DNA of 64,000 bases from Adiantum capillus-veneris (lineage: Eukaryota; Streptophyta; Polypodiopsida; Polypodiales; Pteridaceae), in NCBI GenBank assembly GCA_014529385.2, contig CM043958.1, forward strand, positions 74,581,169 to 74,645,168, written 5' to 3'. The notes below the pieces were generated by a model, which did no database searches, had not been told where the DNA came from, and was given only the letters and a program-made list of their open reading frames with translations. A program made the position numbers and the translations under genes. Shown here in pieces: positions 23,305 to 33,074 of the stretch (within the stretch, counting starts at the first letter, position 1; each line of letters starts with the position of its first letter).

Positions 23305-23480
23305 GGGCCCTAGTGTTTAGCAAAGGCTGTTCTAGAACGGCATGAGTATTCATCAAGTTGTTGCTTATGAAGTATTTTGCACTCGATGTGCAGTATCTCA
23401 ATGAGTTTACTTTTCGGTCTACCAATCACCAATAGAGGTCATGGCTTGGTTTTGGTGTTTGTGGATTTTTCAAGTTAACG
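23305..23480 (-). repeat. Inverted copy of 12200-12366
   Basis: Shared landmarks, as reverse complement: GGGCCCTAGTGTTTAGCAAA, CATCAAGTTGTTGCTTATGA, GCAGTATCTCAATGAGTTTA. This links the short-LTR element leader and the inverted-repeat flank at 12 kb to this site. Confidence 0.85.
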
Positions 23481-24082
23481 ACGATGGTTACTCATCCAAT
23501 CGTTGATTCTCAGCAATGTGGTACGATATTGTGATTTCCGTTTACCAGCCATCTGGAAAGACTGTCTGTAAACCGTGGGGGAAACACACCTCAGTACTGT
23601 CAGTTATCCAAGGGGATAAGCAGATTACAAAGTGTAATCTTGTGCTAAAAGGATATGAAAGTGCATATGTTAGCAGCACACAATCCAATTAGCAAGCATT
23701 TATTGCTCTACTTGGAGTTTTCTTATAAAGATAAAGCATGTTTGTGACTAGGTGTAGTCTCTTCATGTATAAATCAAGTTCTCAACCTTGAACACTAGTG
23801 ATGGTGGGGTTGTTTACTACTGAACTTGGAAAACAAGTTAAGGACTTAAACTTGGCTGATGAGTCATGTTAACAAGTTATTTTCATGGAAAGTGAAAAGA
23901 GGTACTCTTTAGGGTACATCTTTGTGTGATAACTCGTTTTGCATATTCATGTGTGTTCTAAATGGAGTCTACACACTATGATTGGATAGGAATCGGTAAC
24001 ACAAGATGGTTGCAAATGGACAACAATGTGAAAAATCAAGATGTTACTCTTGGTTTCATTGAACCTCTTGTTGAACCGTGTT
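23481..24082. other. Unassigned, probably decayed gypsy coding DNA
   Basis: No clear frame is seen; the last ~80 bp (GGTTTCATTGAACCTCTTG) lead into the chromodomain remnant. Confidence 0.4.
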
Positions 24083-24202
24083 CCAGTCAACCAAACAGCT
24101 GGATCCATGAAGGATTCCACTTGGGAAAACATTAGTGTTCTTAAGAAGAAGTTCCCCACTTTTGTTTCCGAGGACGAAAACTCTTCTTTTAGGGGGGAGT
24201 AA
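24083..24202 (+). pseudogene. Ty3/gypsy polyprotein C-terminus (chromodomain remnant)
   Basis: The frame reads PVNQTAGSMKDSTWENISVL, then KKKFPTFVSEDENSSFRGE and TAA. This matches the end of chromovirus integrases: TWE, L..KFP.F, then an acidic D/E pair. The chromodomain steers integration to marked chromatin. The TAA at 24200-24202 abuts the LTR directly. The codons for FRGE contain the purine tract AGGGGGGAG (24191-24199), which would prime plus-strand DNA. Everything upstream is decayed. Confidence 0.75.
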
Positions 24203-24355
24203 TGTCAGAACAAGGGCAAGGCCGGACTAGACAAGGGCAAGGCCGGGCTAGGGAGTGTTGAAAGGGAGTCCAACTAGGGCAAAGGGCCATGGGCCATGCT
24301 ATATAGTGGGTGGTTGGGTGGTGGACTCCTGGGTTCTAGTTCCCCCTGTCTCACA
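24203..24355 (+). repeat. Short LTR (153 bp), copy 3, shared by two half-elements
   Basis: TGTCAGAACAAGGG to TCTCACA. It has a polypurine tract and gypsy coding end immediately 5', and an exact primer site (24357-24368) immediately 3'. It is thus the 3' LTR of the upstream body and the 5' LTR of the downstream leader. TATATAG near 24299 is TATA-like. Confidence 0.88.
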
Positions 24356-24411
24356 TTGGTATCAGAGCTTGGGGGAGAGAGCTATGGAGGAAGGTGTCCT
24401 TGCATGGCTTG

Positions 24412-24498
<87 letters not shown>

Positions 24499-24521
24499 CA
24501 TTCATGGAGAATCATGGAGAA

Positions 24522-24611
<90 letters not shown>

Positions 24612-25150
24612 GAAGAGGAAGGCAATTTCTATCTTGATATGTATGGAGGGCATGGCTCTCACGTTTGGAAGGGGGCTTTTTGCATGTCTTGCACGTGGAG
24701 GATCAAGGAAGCTGTGGGCACTGTCCCCTGCAGAGCCGAAAGGAGAAGGCTGCGAGAACACCTGCTTGCAAGGAGAAAGGAAGATCGGTGCCGACTGTGT
24801 GCAGGCTTGCTAACCCCATCCTCGACTTTCATGAAATTGTGACCTGATGGACTTTCTGGGGTCGCCCTGGCCGGTGGAACGTTTTTCAACACTACACCTT
24901 CCCCCGAATCCACATGCAGCGGGTTCCCTAACCCCCTTCTCTTCCTGTGCAAGCGGCAAAGAACGCCATTGCCAAAATCAAGCTTGGGTTTCACACACGG
25001 GAGGGTGCGCACGGGCAAACCCCCCCATTTCTCCTCTTCGTCCTCCGTGCACGGCACCACACTAAGCCACCGTATGAAGGGTGAGCAAACGATGGAGCAG
25101 TATGGATTTTCAACATGCAGAATTTCTTGTAAAACTCGAAAATTCACAAC
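24356..25150 (+). mobile_element. Primer site and leader of the short-LTR gypsy element, copy 3
   Basis: Exact TGGTATCAGAGC at 24357-24368, then AGAGCTATGGAGGA, two giant CT tracts, and a GC-richer stretch ending in the block shared with 11990-12225. Apparent Ser-Leu repeat proteins across the CT tracts are translation of the microsatellite. No gag domain is seen. Confidence 0.8.
24415..24608. repeat. Two long (CT)n tracts
   Basis: 24415-24495 and 24523-24608, separated by a 27-bp spacer containing ATGGAGAATCATGGAGAATA, itself a 12-bp-type direct repeat. Confidence 0.97.
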
Positions 25151-25249
25151 ACTTATCAAAGGCAAGAAACATGCAAGGCATGCAAGGTACATCAATCATG
25201 AAAGCAACCAGCTTGTCATAGGATTGGAATATTCTTCCAAATGCCATTG

Positions 25250-25380
25250 CAAGACATATTTAGGAATTATGGGAATTATTCAAGTCCCATTTCTTTAAAC
25301 GGGACTTAAAATCTTAGTTATTTTTTTCAGTTCAATCTCTCAATTTTTTGTGGGCACATTTTGTGCCATGTAAAAATGTA
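25250..25380 (+). repeat. Solo terminal repeat of the 52-kb TIR element family
   Basis: ACATATTTAGGAATTATGGGAATTATTCAAGTCCC onward parallels the right terminal repeat at 53140-53253, ending in a diverged TGTGGGCACATTTTGTGCCATG. No opposite end is found nearby. Confidence 0.75.
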
Positions 25381-25421
25381 TTGCTTCACACACAACTATA
25401 TAGTTGCATTTGTATCTGGGT

Positions 25422-25690
25422 CAAAGCATATATAGGTGGTACCACTTTTGGGAGTCTTGGACACTACTTCAATCTGAGTACTTTGGGAGCCCCATTCTCA
25501 CACTTCATACAAAATATCACCTATCATATTATATATCAATAGATAGCTCTTCTTAAGGAGAATCTAAAAGTATGAGGAGTGCCATTTTTTAAGTAAATTT
25601 GTGAAAATTTTACCGGTCCCCACGTTTTGCAAGTGGTAACACCCCACAAGGTGCAAAAAGTGGTACCACCTAAACATGCTTTGAGCCATT
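25422..25690. mobile_element. MITE-like element with ~33-bp terminal inverted repeats
   Basis: Left end GGGTCAAAGCATATATAGGTGGTACCACTTTTGGG, given here only by its core GGTGGTACCACTTTT. The right end at about 25655-25690 reads AAAAGTGGTACCACCT then ATGCTTTGAGCC. The ~270-bp body is AT-rich and non-coding. No clear target duplication was found. Confidence 0.55.
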
Positions 25691-25914
25691 TGTTGTGGCA
25701 CCATTAAGACCAATATAGGAAAATTCAGACCTATTTAAGTCTCACATTTGTATTCTTTTTGAAGAAATTGTATTTTCTATTTTTGAAGCTATACAAAAAG
25801 GCTATAATTTCTTTTTTTCATCTAATGAAATCATGTACTTTGTAGTCTAGCTATTTGCTTTTGTCTAATTGATGCATTGTCTGTACTCATAATATTACAC
25901 ATTGTGCTTGACTT

Positions 25915-26850
25915 TTTTCCCCCCCCCAAAACTCACATTAATGAGTAAATTATTTTAACATACATAATAAATTACCAACTTCGGTCATGCTCTTGCTGAT
26001 GGAACAAGACGTCTCCAAGTGATAGAAGATACATCGGCTACCATGGGAGCCACCTCGCATAAGTGTGAGGAGGGTCCCAAGGAGGAAATTGGCTAGATAT
26101 GGTTGTGCTAACCGGACAATACCACATTGATCCACTTGTCACAATTGATCTGCTTCCCAAAGGTGACAATCATTTCCCTGCCATCTTGTATAATCTCAGT
26201 GAACCTAGCTACTTTCAAGGCGTTCTCAAAGATCCGACAGCTCTTGGCCTTTCAAATGTGTATAAAGTAGCCAAATTTGACAATTTGTGCATTGATAAGA
26301 AGCACTTGGCTCTTAAATACATTCCCACCAAGGAAGAGGTCGTCCCAAAAGAAAACCCATATTCCATGTCTTTTGCACCCATCTGCAAATCTTCCTTGCA
26401 AGGCCATAGATTGTTGGGCACTCCTTGATGAACAAGCGAGGGAGCTCCTCACTAGGATGTCTCCACTGTGGGCATCTATCTGACCGATTCTTCTTGCAAG
26501 GACCTTCACTCTGGTATGTGGGGCTCTCCACAAAACCTTCCAAGAAAAGACCATCTCAAGTGGCCACCATTTAGGCAGTGCTTGAAAAGATGCAAGAGGT
26601 TGTCACTAGTCGTTTTGCATTGTAAGCATCTACTCAAAATAATATCCCTGGTACAAGAATTCACCCCACTTGGTAATGACCCCCATAGCACCTTTCAAGA
26701 AAAGACCTTCATCGTGTGCCGCCACTGAGGGTATGCAATGCTCTTCACGATGTATGCCTCCTATCTTCACTTGGGCTAGTGCTTGCCTCATTGATTGTTT
26801 CGTGGGGAGAACCAATTCATTGAAACCACAAGAGACAAGAACTTGTATCT
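25915..26850 (-). pseudogene. LINE 3' fragment A (zf-RVT region to 3' end)
   Basis: Minus strand. Around 26550 the text reads WKVLWRAPHTRVKVLARRIG, then a degraded copy of the zf-RVT domain (RLFIKECPTIYGLARKICRW in an adjacent frame). It ends at 25915-25946 with a hairpin ACTCATTAATGTGAGT (minus strand) followed by TTTTGGGGGGGG and A/G-rich tail. It is homologous to fragment B. It is 5'-truncated as LINE copies usually are, with multiple frameshifts. Confidence 0.7.
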
Positions 26851-26859
26851 CTTTTTTTC

Positions 26860-27550
26860 TTTGCAAAACTCACAATGGTGAGTAATTTATATTAACATAA
26901 TCAAGAAATTATACATACTCATTATGCTCATGTCTAATTATGACTTCTCTCAGCAATCAAGAAACATCGGCTGACAGGGGAGCCACCCCACATCACTAAG
27001 AAGGATCCAAGGGAAAAAAATGGGTGACTAATTGGGTGACCATGGTTGTGCTAACCACAAAGAAAATGGCAGCAGTAACCCCAATCCATTCATGAAGGTT
27101 GATTTGTTTCCCAAAGGTGAATTTTTTTTGGTGCTATTATGTACAATCTCAATGAACCTAGCGGTTTCTAAAGCATTCTTGAAGACTAGACAATTCCTGC
27201 TCTTCCAAATATGTTTGCAATAGAAAAATCTAACAAATTGTGTGCTAAAAGAAAGTTCTCGACTCTTGAATACCATCCCAGCCAATAAGAGATCGTTCTT
27301 GAGGTAACCTGTTTTCCACGTATTTAGGACCCATTTGTAAATCTTCCCAGTCAGACCAGGGCACTCCTTGAACAAGTAAGGGAGGTCTTTAGTGGCTGTT
27401 CTACATTGTGAGCATCTATCTGACCCAATCCCTCTAGCTTGGACCTTCACTCCAGTAGATGGAGCTCCCCACAGAACATTCCAATGAAAACCTTCATCTC
27501 ATGCGGCCACTCTGGGTACCCGATGTTCTTTGTGAGTCTTACCATGCACC
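26860..27550 (-). pseudogene. LINE 3' fragment B with readable zf-RVT domain
   Basis: Minus strand. The frame 27450-27028 encodes VKVQARGIGSDRCSQCRTAT, PYLFKECPGLTGKIYKWVL and CKHIWKSRNCLVFKNALETA. This is the zinc-binding domain at the end of LINE ORF2, with C..C then H/F..C spacing and the IWxxRN motif. It ends with the hairpin ACTCACCATTGTGAGT (minus strand, 26871-26886) and an A-rich tail at about 26853-26866. It lies directly behind fragment A in the same orientation. Confidence 0.8.
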
Positions 27551-28129
27551 GAGCGAGTTTTTCCGAGCAAAGACAAACCCGAGCAAGTGTTTGTACACAA
27601 TATAGTAGATTTTATCATCAACAAAATATATATTTTTGTTATATATTTATGCACTACAAAAAAAATAATTTTCAATGAATAGACTACCTCCTAGATATCA
27701 AAAGATCAAATTTTACTTTTAAAAAAAGTAGCATAATATTTGAGAATATTATGTTCTCGCTCAATCTCTATTTATCTTATTGTAATCTCCTCTCCTTCTA
27801 CTCTTCTTTGGCTTGGATTTTTCTCGCTTGGACTTCACATGTTTGAGCATGAAGTAAGATTGATAGACTAATAAGAGCTTTAGACCTTATTCTATGTTTC
27901 TTTTTGTAAGGTAAGTGCTCCCTTGTCTAGTACTTTGGTTCTTGATTGTCATTTATACTTGAGAGCACGTGCATCCTTCCTCATATTAGCCACATCAATT
28001 TGATAGCAATTTATTGCACCTCATTAGTTCATTTATACAGCAATCGTCACTTCCATGTCGTCATGCCCTGCCCATACTACAACGTTGTGATCTTCATACA
28101 AGGGCACCTTTTTTACACGACACATGTCC
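27551..28129. other. AT-rich, no recognised gene
   Basis: No domain or clear repeat unit. It forms the left flank of the large LTR element. Confidence 0.5.
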
Positions 28130-29437
28130 TGATGGGGGCTTTTCACAAGCCAAGCTCCCATACCCCTTTTCTCTCGTCCCCACCCCATGAAAACCCCCTC
28201 TTAGGGAGGGAGTGATAAAAGGCATTGGAAAAAAGTAAGAAAAAATAAAGTATGATTATGTAAATATATGAGAAAGGTAAAATAGGCCACCTCATGCCTG
28301 CGGGGCAACCCATCCCCACCTTGCCTCCTTTTTCTTCACTGTTGCGCCGCCGTGTGTCTCTTTTCCTCTCCTCCACTCAAAAGGTCAACCCCTCTCTCTT
28401 CCCCTTGTCCTTTCTCCTTTCTCTCTCTCCTCAAGCTACCCCACCTCTCACCAATAATGCATTATAACTCACCAATAATGCACCCTAACTCACATGCAAC
28501 TTACCCTATCTTCCAAAATAGTATACCCCACCCCCCCTTTCTCTCTCCTATCATATCCCATGACCCAAATACCCCCCTCTCTCTCTAAAGGGTGCCATGT
28601 CTCTTGTCTTGTAGCTAAATAACCTCCCCCACACTCACACACACTCAGTTTCACTGAAAAAGGTGCCCACAGACCCATCCCCACCCAGTGGTTACCTGAT
28701 TTTTCTTGTGTTCACACACATCTGCACACAGATTCACCTCTGAACACACTCCCCTCTCTCCCCTCTTGTAATTAATTTATTCTCCATGTCACCTCTCACT
28801 TTTTTTCATCAACCCATCTCTCTCTCTTAGTCTCTCTCTCATGAGACTGCTGTTCTGGCACATATACACACAGCCAGACAAGTGGGGCCCATAGTCACAT
28901 GGCCTATGTAGATAATGATTTCTTCATTTCTAAATTCTAGAATTCCTCCCCCCTCCTCCCCTATATAAAGAGGGGTCACCATCACACAAAAAACACACAC
29001 AACATCACAAAAGAATACACTATGCACTGTGTGTGCCTAGTGCACACACACACATCCACACCATCACCATCACCGCAATCACCATGCTCGCCTTGAGCAT
29101 GACCTCTACACCCTTGGGATATGGAAGATGAAGGGCAACTAAATGAAGGATGATGTCCATAACCCTCGTGCGAGTCTTAGCCATCAACTCCCATCTATCC
29201 GCCATGTGCTCTACCACTCTCTCCCTTCTCATTCCCCTACCTTATGCTCCCCATTTCATCGCCTTATTCTCTAAATAAAGCTTGAGTTTTTGTGAGTATG
29301 TTTTCTTGCAATGTTTTGCCCATGTGAGGTGTGCGGAATTGCCACCTAGTCTTGTGTTTGGAGTGATCTTGTGTATGTGTGAAGGGTGTGCGGATTCGCC
29401 ATCCTTCTGTGGTGCATAAGTACTAAGCCGCTATACC

Positions 29438-29496
<59 letters not shown>

Positions 29497-29709
29497 GTTG
29501 ATCTCATTTCCTTTCCTCTTCATCATTACTCCCAAGCATCCATCTCTCTTGGATGAAAACTTTGTTATGTTGGTGTGTTGTTTGTGTCCTAGCCGCTGAT
29601 GCTAGGTGGTGCCCCCTGTTCGCTTTACCGTGACAGGCTCGAGGTGCGACATTCGGTCCCCGGTGTTTTAGAGGCCGTCGGGGGTTCGGGGTTCGCTTTG
29701 CTCCCGTCA
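28130..29709 (+). repeat. 5' LTR of the gag-only element
   Basis: 1,580 bp. It contains TATATAAA at 28962-28969, AATAAA at 29274-29279 and a (CT)n tract at 29443-29494. Promoter and polyadenylation signals in that order fit a U3-R-U5 layout, with transcript start expected about 30 bp after 28969. Confidence 0.93.
28962..28969 (+). promoter_or_regulatory. TATA box in 5' LTR
   Basis: CCCCTATATAAAGAGG, conserved at 33907-33914 in the 3' LTR. Confidence 0.75.
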
Positions 29710-29710
29710 T

Positions 29711-29730
29711 TTGGTGCCCCCACTGAGGAT
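29711..29730 (+). other. Primer binding site of the gag-only element
   Basis: TTGGTGCCCCCACTGAGGAT starts two bases after the LTR. It resembles the TTGGCGCCxxxxxxGGGG-type sites of plant Tat/Athila-group gypsy elements. I cannot name the matching tRNA from memory. Confidence 0.6.
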
Positions 29731-29782
29731 CTTTTCATGAAACCCTTTAGTTTACAAGACTGAAACCCTTAAACTATTGTGA

Positions 29783-30522
29783 ATGGATCAATGGCTAGCA
29801 GGATTTGCTAATTGGACGACAGAAGAAGAAGAGCTCCAAGCACAACTAGATGAACTCCGCATCTCCATCGAAGCTCAAGTGCCAGGAGTAAAGATAATTG
29901 ATTTGCAGTGGGAGAGTCAACCAACACGCCAAACCTAGTGGAAATACATAGGCCAAGTTCCAAGAAGAAGAAGGAAAAGGTCAAAACCATGTCCGCAACC
30001 TACAACCAACCCACAACAACAAAATGGAAGGAGCTCTACACAATAGAGAATCAACACTATTCTACTTTGAGAATCGGGTAACTCAAGTCACCGAGGTAAT
30101 TATCACAGTCAGTTTTCAAGTCGCACCTGATGCTGTAGCACAGATAACGGAATCATTGGCTCACACTCTCACTAGAGAAACTAGGGATCTACTGAGTTTG
30201 TTTCAGGAAAGAACACCACCCTCTCCCACAAGCTTGGACAGTGACTAAGCTTGAATTAGTACAACCTACCTCAAGACAGATCACACATACCAACACGTGT
30301 ACGCTCAATCAAGGTAATACTGGACTTGAAGGCTCACTACCAGCACGTCATTGACACCATGCCGGTTGGGGAGCGGTTTTTTGAGGTTCTAGCATCAAAT
30401 CAGCCATTTGTCTTACCTTTGGTACAAGGCAATGTACCGTTTGAAGTTTTAATCTATGTCCTAGTATAAGAGGGTATACACGCCTCCTTGTAAAGAAGAA
30501 AAAAACTTTTGCAAGTTAGGAA
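29783..30522 (+). pseudogene. Degraded N-terminal coding region upstream of gag
   Basis: ATG at 29783 opens a 51-codon frame (MDQWLAGFANWTTEEEELQA) ending in TAG at 29936-29938, which continues past the stop as a basic Pro/Gln stretch. A different frame (30024-30248) encodes 74 residues (FQVAPDAVAQITESLAHTLT). A third at 30320-30465 reads HYQHVIDTMPVGERFFEVLA. These look like one gag N-terminal region broken by frameshifts, or small upstream ORFs in a long leader. Confidence 0.4.
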
Positions 30523-30552
30523 GTGTGTCTTTCTAGCTCTCTCTCAGTAATC

Positions 30553-31473
30553 ATGGCAAGTGTAGCATTTCCAACATTTAAAGGAAAGAAGGGGGAGGAT
30601 TTGGTAACAGACTTCCTAGATGACTTTGAAGTAGCATGTGTAGTGAGCAACAAAGATACGGATGAATCCCGGGTTAGAATCTTTAAGCATCTCATGAAGC
30701 TAGAAGCTAGATCATGGTACAATGCACTTCCACAAGCAACCAAGGATGACTGGGAACCCTTAAAAACCGCTTTTAAGAGGCGCTTTGGGGGAGGTACCAC
30801 TTCAGAAAAGTTGTGGGACAAGTTGAGAGACTTGAAGCAGGAGGGTCTTTTAGAATATGCCACCTATGAGTCCAAATTTGTGGATTTGTGGGAACGGTGG
30901 GTTGAGTCACTGGCAAGGGGGGAAGCTGCACCTGATTTCCTAAAAAAACATCGGTTCATGCATGGCTTATGGCCGCTTCTCAAGGAGAAGGTGAAAGGTA
31001 GATTCCCGGCTACGTACGAGTTAGCCGTTGAGATTGCTCGCCTTAAAGACAAGAAGCTGCGAATGAAAGCCAAAGAAACCGAGTCAACAGAATTAGGAAC
31101 ATCGCATCGACCAGCAATTGCGACAACCACCATTCCACCACCACCACCGGCTCTTGGGATAAGAGATGACCAACAAGATATGTTGGCCGATATTACTGAC
31201 CAACTGCAGAATTTGTCTGTCCACTTAATACAGCAAGGGAGGAGTCAAGAAAGAGATCAAGACCCTGGAAGAGCACGACGACAAAACAGAGAGTATCACC
31301 GCTACAACTGCGGAGAAGATGGCCATGAAATGTACTACTGCCCACACCCGAGGAGGCAGAATTTCAATAGAGGGGGGAGACAGAATCAGATCTCTCCACC
31401 AAGAGCAAGACCACCGCCACTTAGGCAACCAATCCCACCTGTTCAAATCCCACCACCAGCGGTACAACCATAG
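30553..31473 (+). CDS. gag: Gag (retrotransposon gag domain, zinc knuckle)
   Basis: 306 residues from ATG 30553 (MASVAFPTFKGKKGEDLVTD). It has the Retrotrans_gag pattern: ARSWYNALPQATKDDWEPLK, then FKRRFGG, LRDLKQEGLLEYATYESKFV and F.HGLWPLLKEKVKGRFPAT. A Pro-rich linker leads to YNCGEDGHEMYYC, a CCHC knuckle whose first Cys is Arg (CGC for TGC). A Pro/Arg-rich tail ends at TAG 31471. Gag forms the particle that packages element RNA. The frame is intact, and the same phase stays open after the TAG into the next ORF. Confidence 0.88.
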   Translation: MASVAFPTFKGKKGEDLVTDFLDDFEVACVVSNKDTDESRVRIFKHLMKLEARSWYNALPQATKDDWEPLKTAFKRRFGGGTTSEKLWDKLRDLKQEGLLEYATYESKFVDLWERWVESLARGEAAPDFLKKHRFMHGLWPLLKEKVKGRFPATYELAVEIARLKDKKLRMKAKETESTELGTSHRPAIATTTIPPPPPALGIRDDQQDMLADITDQLQNLSVHLIQQGRSQERDQDPGRARRQNREYHRYNCGEDGHEMYYCPHPRRQNFNRGGRQNQISPPRARPPPLRQPIPPVQIPPPAVQP

Positions 31474-31503
31474 CTGGAAACACCAATTCGACGCCAGTCA
31501 CCA

Positions 31504-32802
31504 ATGCAGCCACCACCACAATCACCACTTACAATCATCCTACGCCCACCACCAATTGGTACCCGCACACCAAGTATCATTGGTCTTGCAGAAGAGGTCA
31601 AGATGAGTGTAACAAAAGAAGGATCATGTAAGAAGACTATTCAAAGAACTGAAGCAGTGGAACAAGAGGTTAAAGAATCAAAAGATGCTACCCAGGTGGG
31701 GGATGTAAGTCAAGAAAATTGTGTTACAAATGTGAGTACATCTTTAACCTTGGATGAAATAGGCACCAAAGCGATCAATCGACAGCATTGGGCAGTAAGG
31801 ATAAGAAGGTGTAAAGTGTTGATTAGGCCTCGTCAGAGTAAGAGGAATGCAAAGGGCATGAAAGATACAAGAGAAGAGGAAGACAAGCCTGCTAGCAAGG
31901 CTTTGCAGAAGGTGGGCAACATATCAAGCAAAGGGGAGGGCTTTGAAAACGGAAGCCTGTGCACCAGCATGGACCCAGGACAGTGTAGCAAGCTAAAGGA
32001 ATCTTGCATCAAGGCAGTTTCACTTAAGGACCATAACGAAGAGGTAAGTATGACTGAAGGTTTGGAGTTGGATATTACTCCAGCGGCTTGGCAGTCGAGC
32101 AAGACTTTATTGTGTAGTGTTATAGACTTAGAGATGGGTAATTCCTCTAGTCTACTGAAGGGTGTTATAAACTTGGAGATGGGTAATGCCTCCAGTTTAT
32201 GTGAGGGTGTTCAGAGTAAGTTTGATGATCAATATGCTGCCAACCTTTTAAGGATGTTCCAAACTCCTCCACAACACAGCATTGTGTTTGTATGGGATGC
32301 ATCAAACCTATGGCTATGGCTAGCCACTCTAACATATAGAGAGAAGATCAGCATGGAGATAAGAGCAAAGGAGCCATGGATAGACAAAAGCCTGATAGAA
32401 TGCAAGAATGAAGACCTCCTTCGCAATTTGGTACAATTTTTTACAAATAGTGCATCCTCTCTTTGGAGAAAGGTAAGTGGATTACGCTTGTATTTAAGCC
32501 GCAAGGTAGGTGGCTTGCTATTAGCATCAGTAAAGGAAGCTGACATGTTTGAGCACACCCAAAAGAAGCATGATATGCTTGCAGTTTTTTCTAGTCATGG
32601 CAGTAAGCAGGATTCTGAAGACAACTTGAGCTCACCACACCAACAAGGCGGCCATATATGGTGGATTCTTGGTACACTCTTGGGAATCATAATTTTCAGT
32701 TCTGTCTTTGCAGGAGCCAAGATTCTCATTTCCCCTCTCGCTATTGGTGGTTACAAATTTGGTCCAATTTGGCATGCAAATTTTATTGTTCGGACACTGT
32801 AG
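31504..32802 (+). CDS. Novel ORF with C-terminal membrane segment, in gag frame
   Basis: 432 residues, same reading phase as gag and separated from it only by the TAG at 31471-31473 plus ten codons; first ATG at 31504. A Pro-rich start leads to a polar Lys/Ser/Glu-rich body. A short internal repeat LEMGN(S/A)SSL occurs twice near residues 210-235. Residues about 381-406 (HIWWILGTLLGIIIFSSVFA) form a clear membrane helix, and a weaker hydrophobic patch (SIVFVWDASNLWLWLATLTY) lies near 258-278. No protease, polymerase or integrase motif is present. Position and topology recall env-like ORFs of some plant LTR elements, but that is inference from layout only. It ends at TAG 32800. Confidence 0.7.
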   Translation: MQPPPQSPLTIILRPPPIGTRTPSIIGLAEEVKMSVTKEGSCKKTIQRTEAVEQEVKESKDATQVGDVSQENCVTNVSTSLTLDEIGTKAINRQHWAVRIRRCKVLIRPRQSKRNAKGMKDTREEEDKPASKALQKVGNISSKGEGFENGSLCTSMDPGQCSKLKESCIKAVSLKDHNEEVSMTEGLELDITPAAWQSSKTLLCSVIDLEMGNSSSLLKGVINLEMGNASSLCEGVQSKFDDQYAANLLRMFQTPPQHSIVFVWDASNLWLWLATLTYREKISMEIRAKEPWIDKSLIECKNEDLLRNLVQFFTNSASSLWRKVSGLRLYLSRKVGGLLLASVKEADMFEHTQKKHDMLAVFSSHGSKQDSEDNLSSPHQQGGHIWWILGTLLGIIIFSSVFAGAKILISPLAIGGYKFGPIWHANFIVRTL

Positions 32803-33033
32803 ACAATGATCCTATTTTTCACTTGGGATCCAGGAGGACACTGCCACAGAGTTTTGGAAGCCATGGGCTTCTCGTTTAATCAACTCACACTATTCCAAGG
32901 AACAGGCTATCACCCGGACCTGTTACAGATTCATGAATATCCCAGACATCTCAACAATGGCCGAATGGAATGGCTAGTTCAGAAGGCAACTCGATATCGG
33001 CTCCTACAGCTAAGCAGAAGAAGAAACAGATGA
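32803..33033 (+). CDS. Third in-frame segment of the same reading frame
   Basis: Directly after the TAG at 32800-32802 the same phase stays open to TGA at 33031. It encodes 76 residues including ILFFTWDPGGHCHRVLEAMG and a basic end (RYRLLQLSRRRNR). The first ATG is 32806. Function unknown. It may be the C-terminal part of the preceding protein if the TAG is a mutation or is read through. Confidence 0.55.
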   Translation, partial: TMILFFTWDPGGHCHRVLEAMGFSFNQLTLFQGTGYHPDLLQIHEYPRHLNNGRMEWLVQKATRYRLLQLSRRRNR

Positions 33034-33058
33034 GCTAGAGGCATGAATGTCTCTAGCC

Positions 33059-33070
33059 AAAAGGGGAGGG
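33059..33070 (+). other. Polypurine tract of the gag-only element
   Basis: AAAAGGGGAGGG, four bases before the 3' LTR. It is the expected primer for plus-strand DNA. Confidence 0.8.
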
Positions 33071-33074
33071 CTAA

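Noticed and set aside
24255-24842. Long Ser-Leu repeat protein frames (and Arg-Glu on the other strand) over the CT tracts, here and at every other microsatellite
   Set aside because: A pure CT repeat is open in all frames; these are translations of a microsatellite, not genes.
28143-28684. Small ORFs repeated at 28.1-29.2 kb and 33.1-34.2 kb that look like a duplicated gene
   Set aside because: They are within the two LTR copies, so the duplication is the LTR pair.
30516-32558. Minus-strand ORFs opposite gag and the second ORF
   Set aside because: Shadows of the sense frames with no domain of their own.
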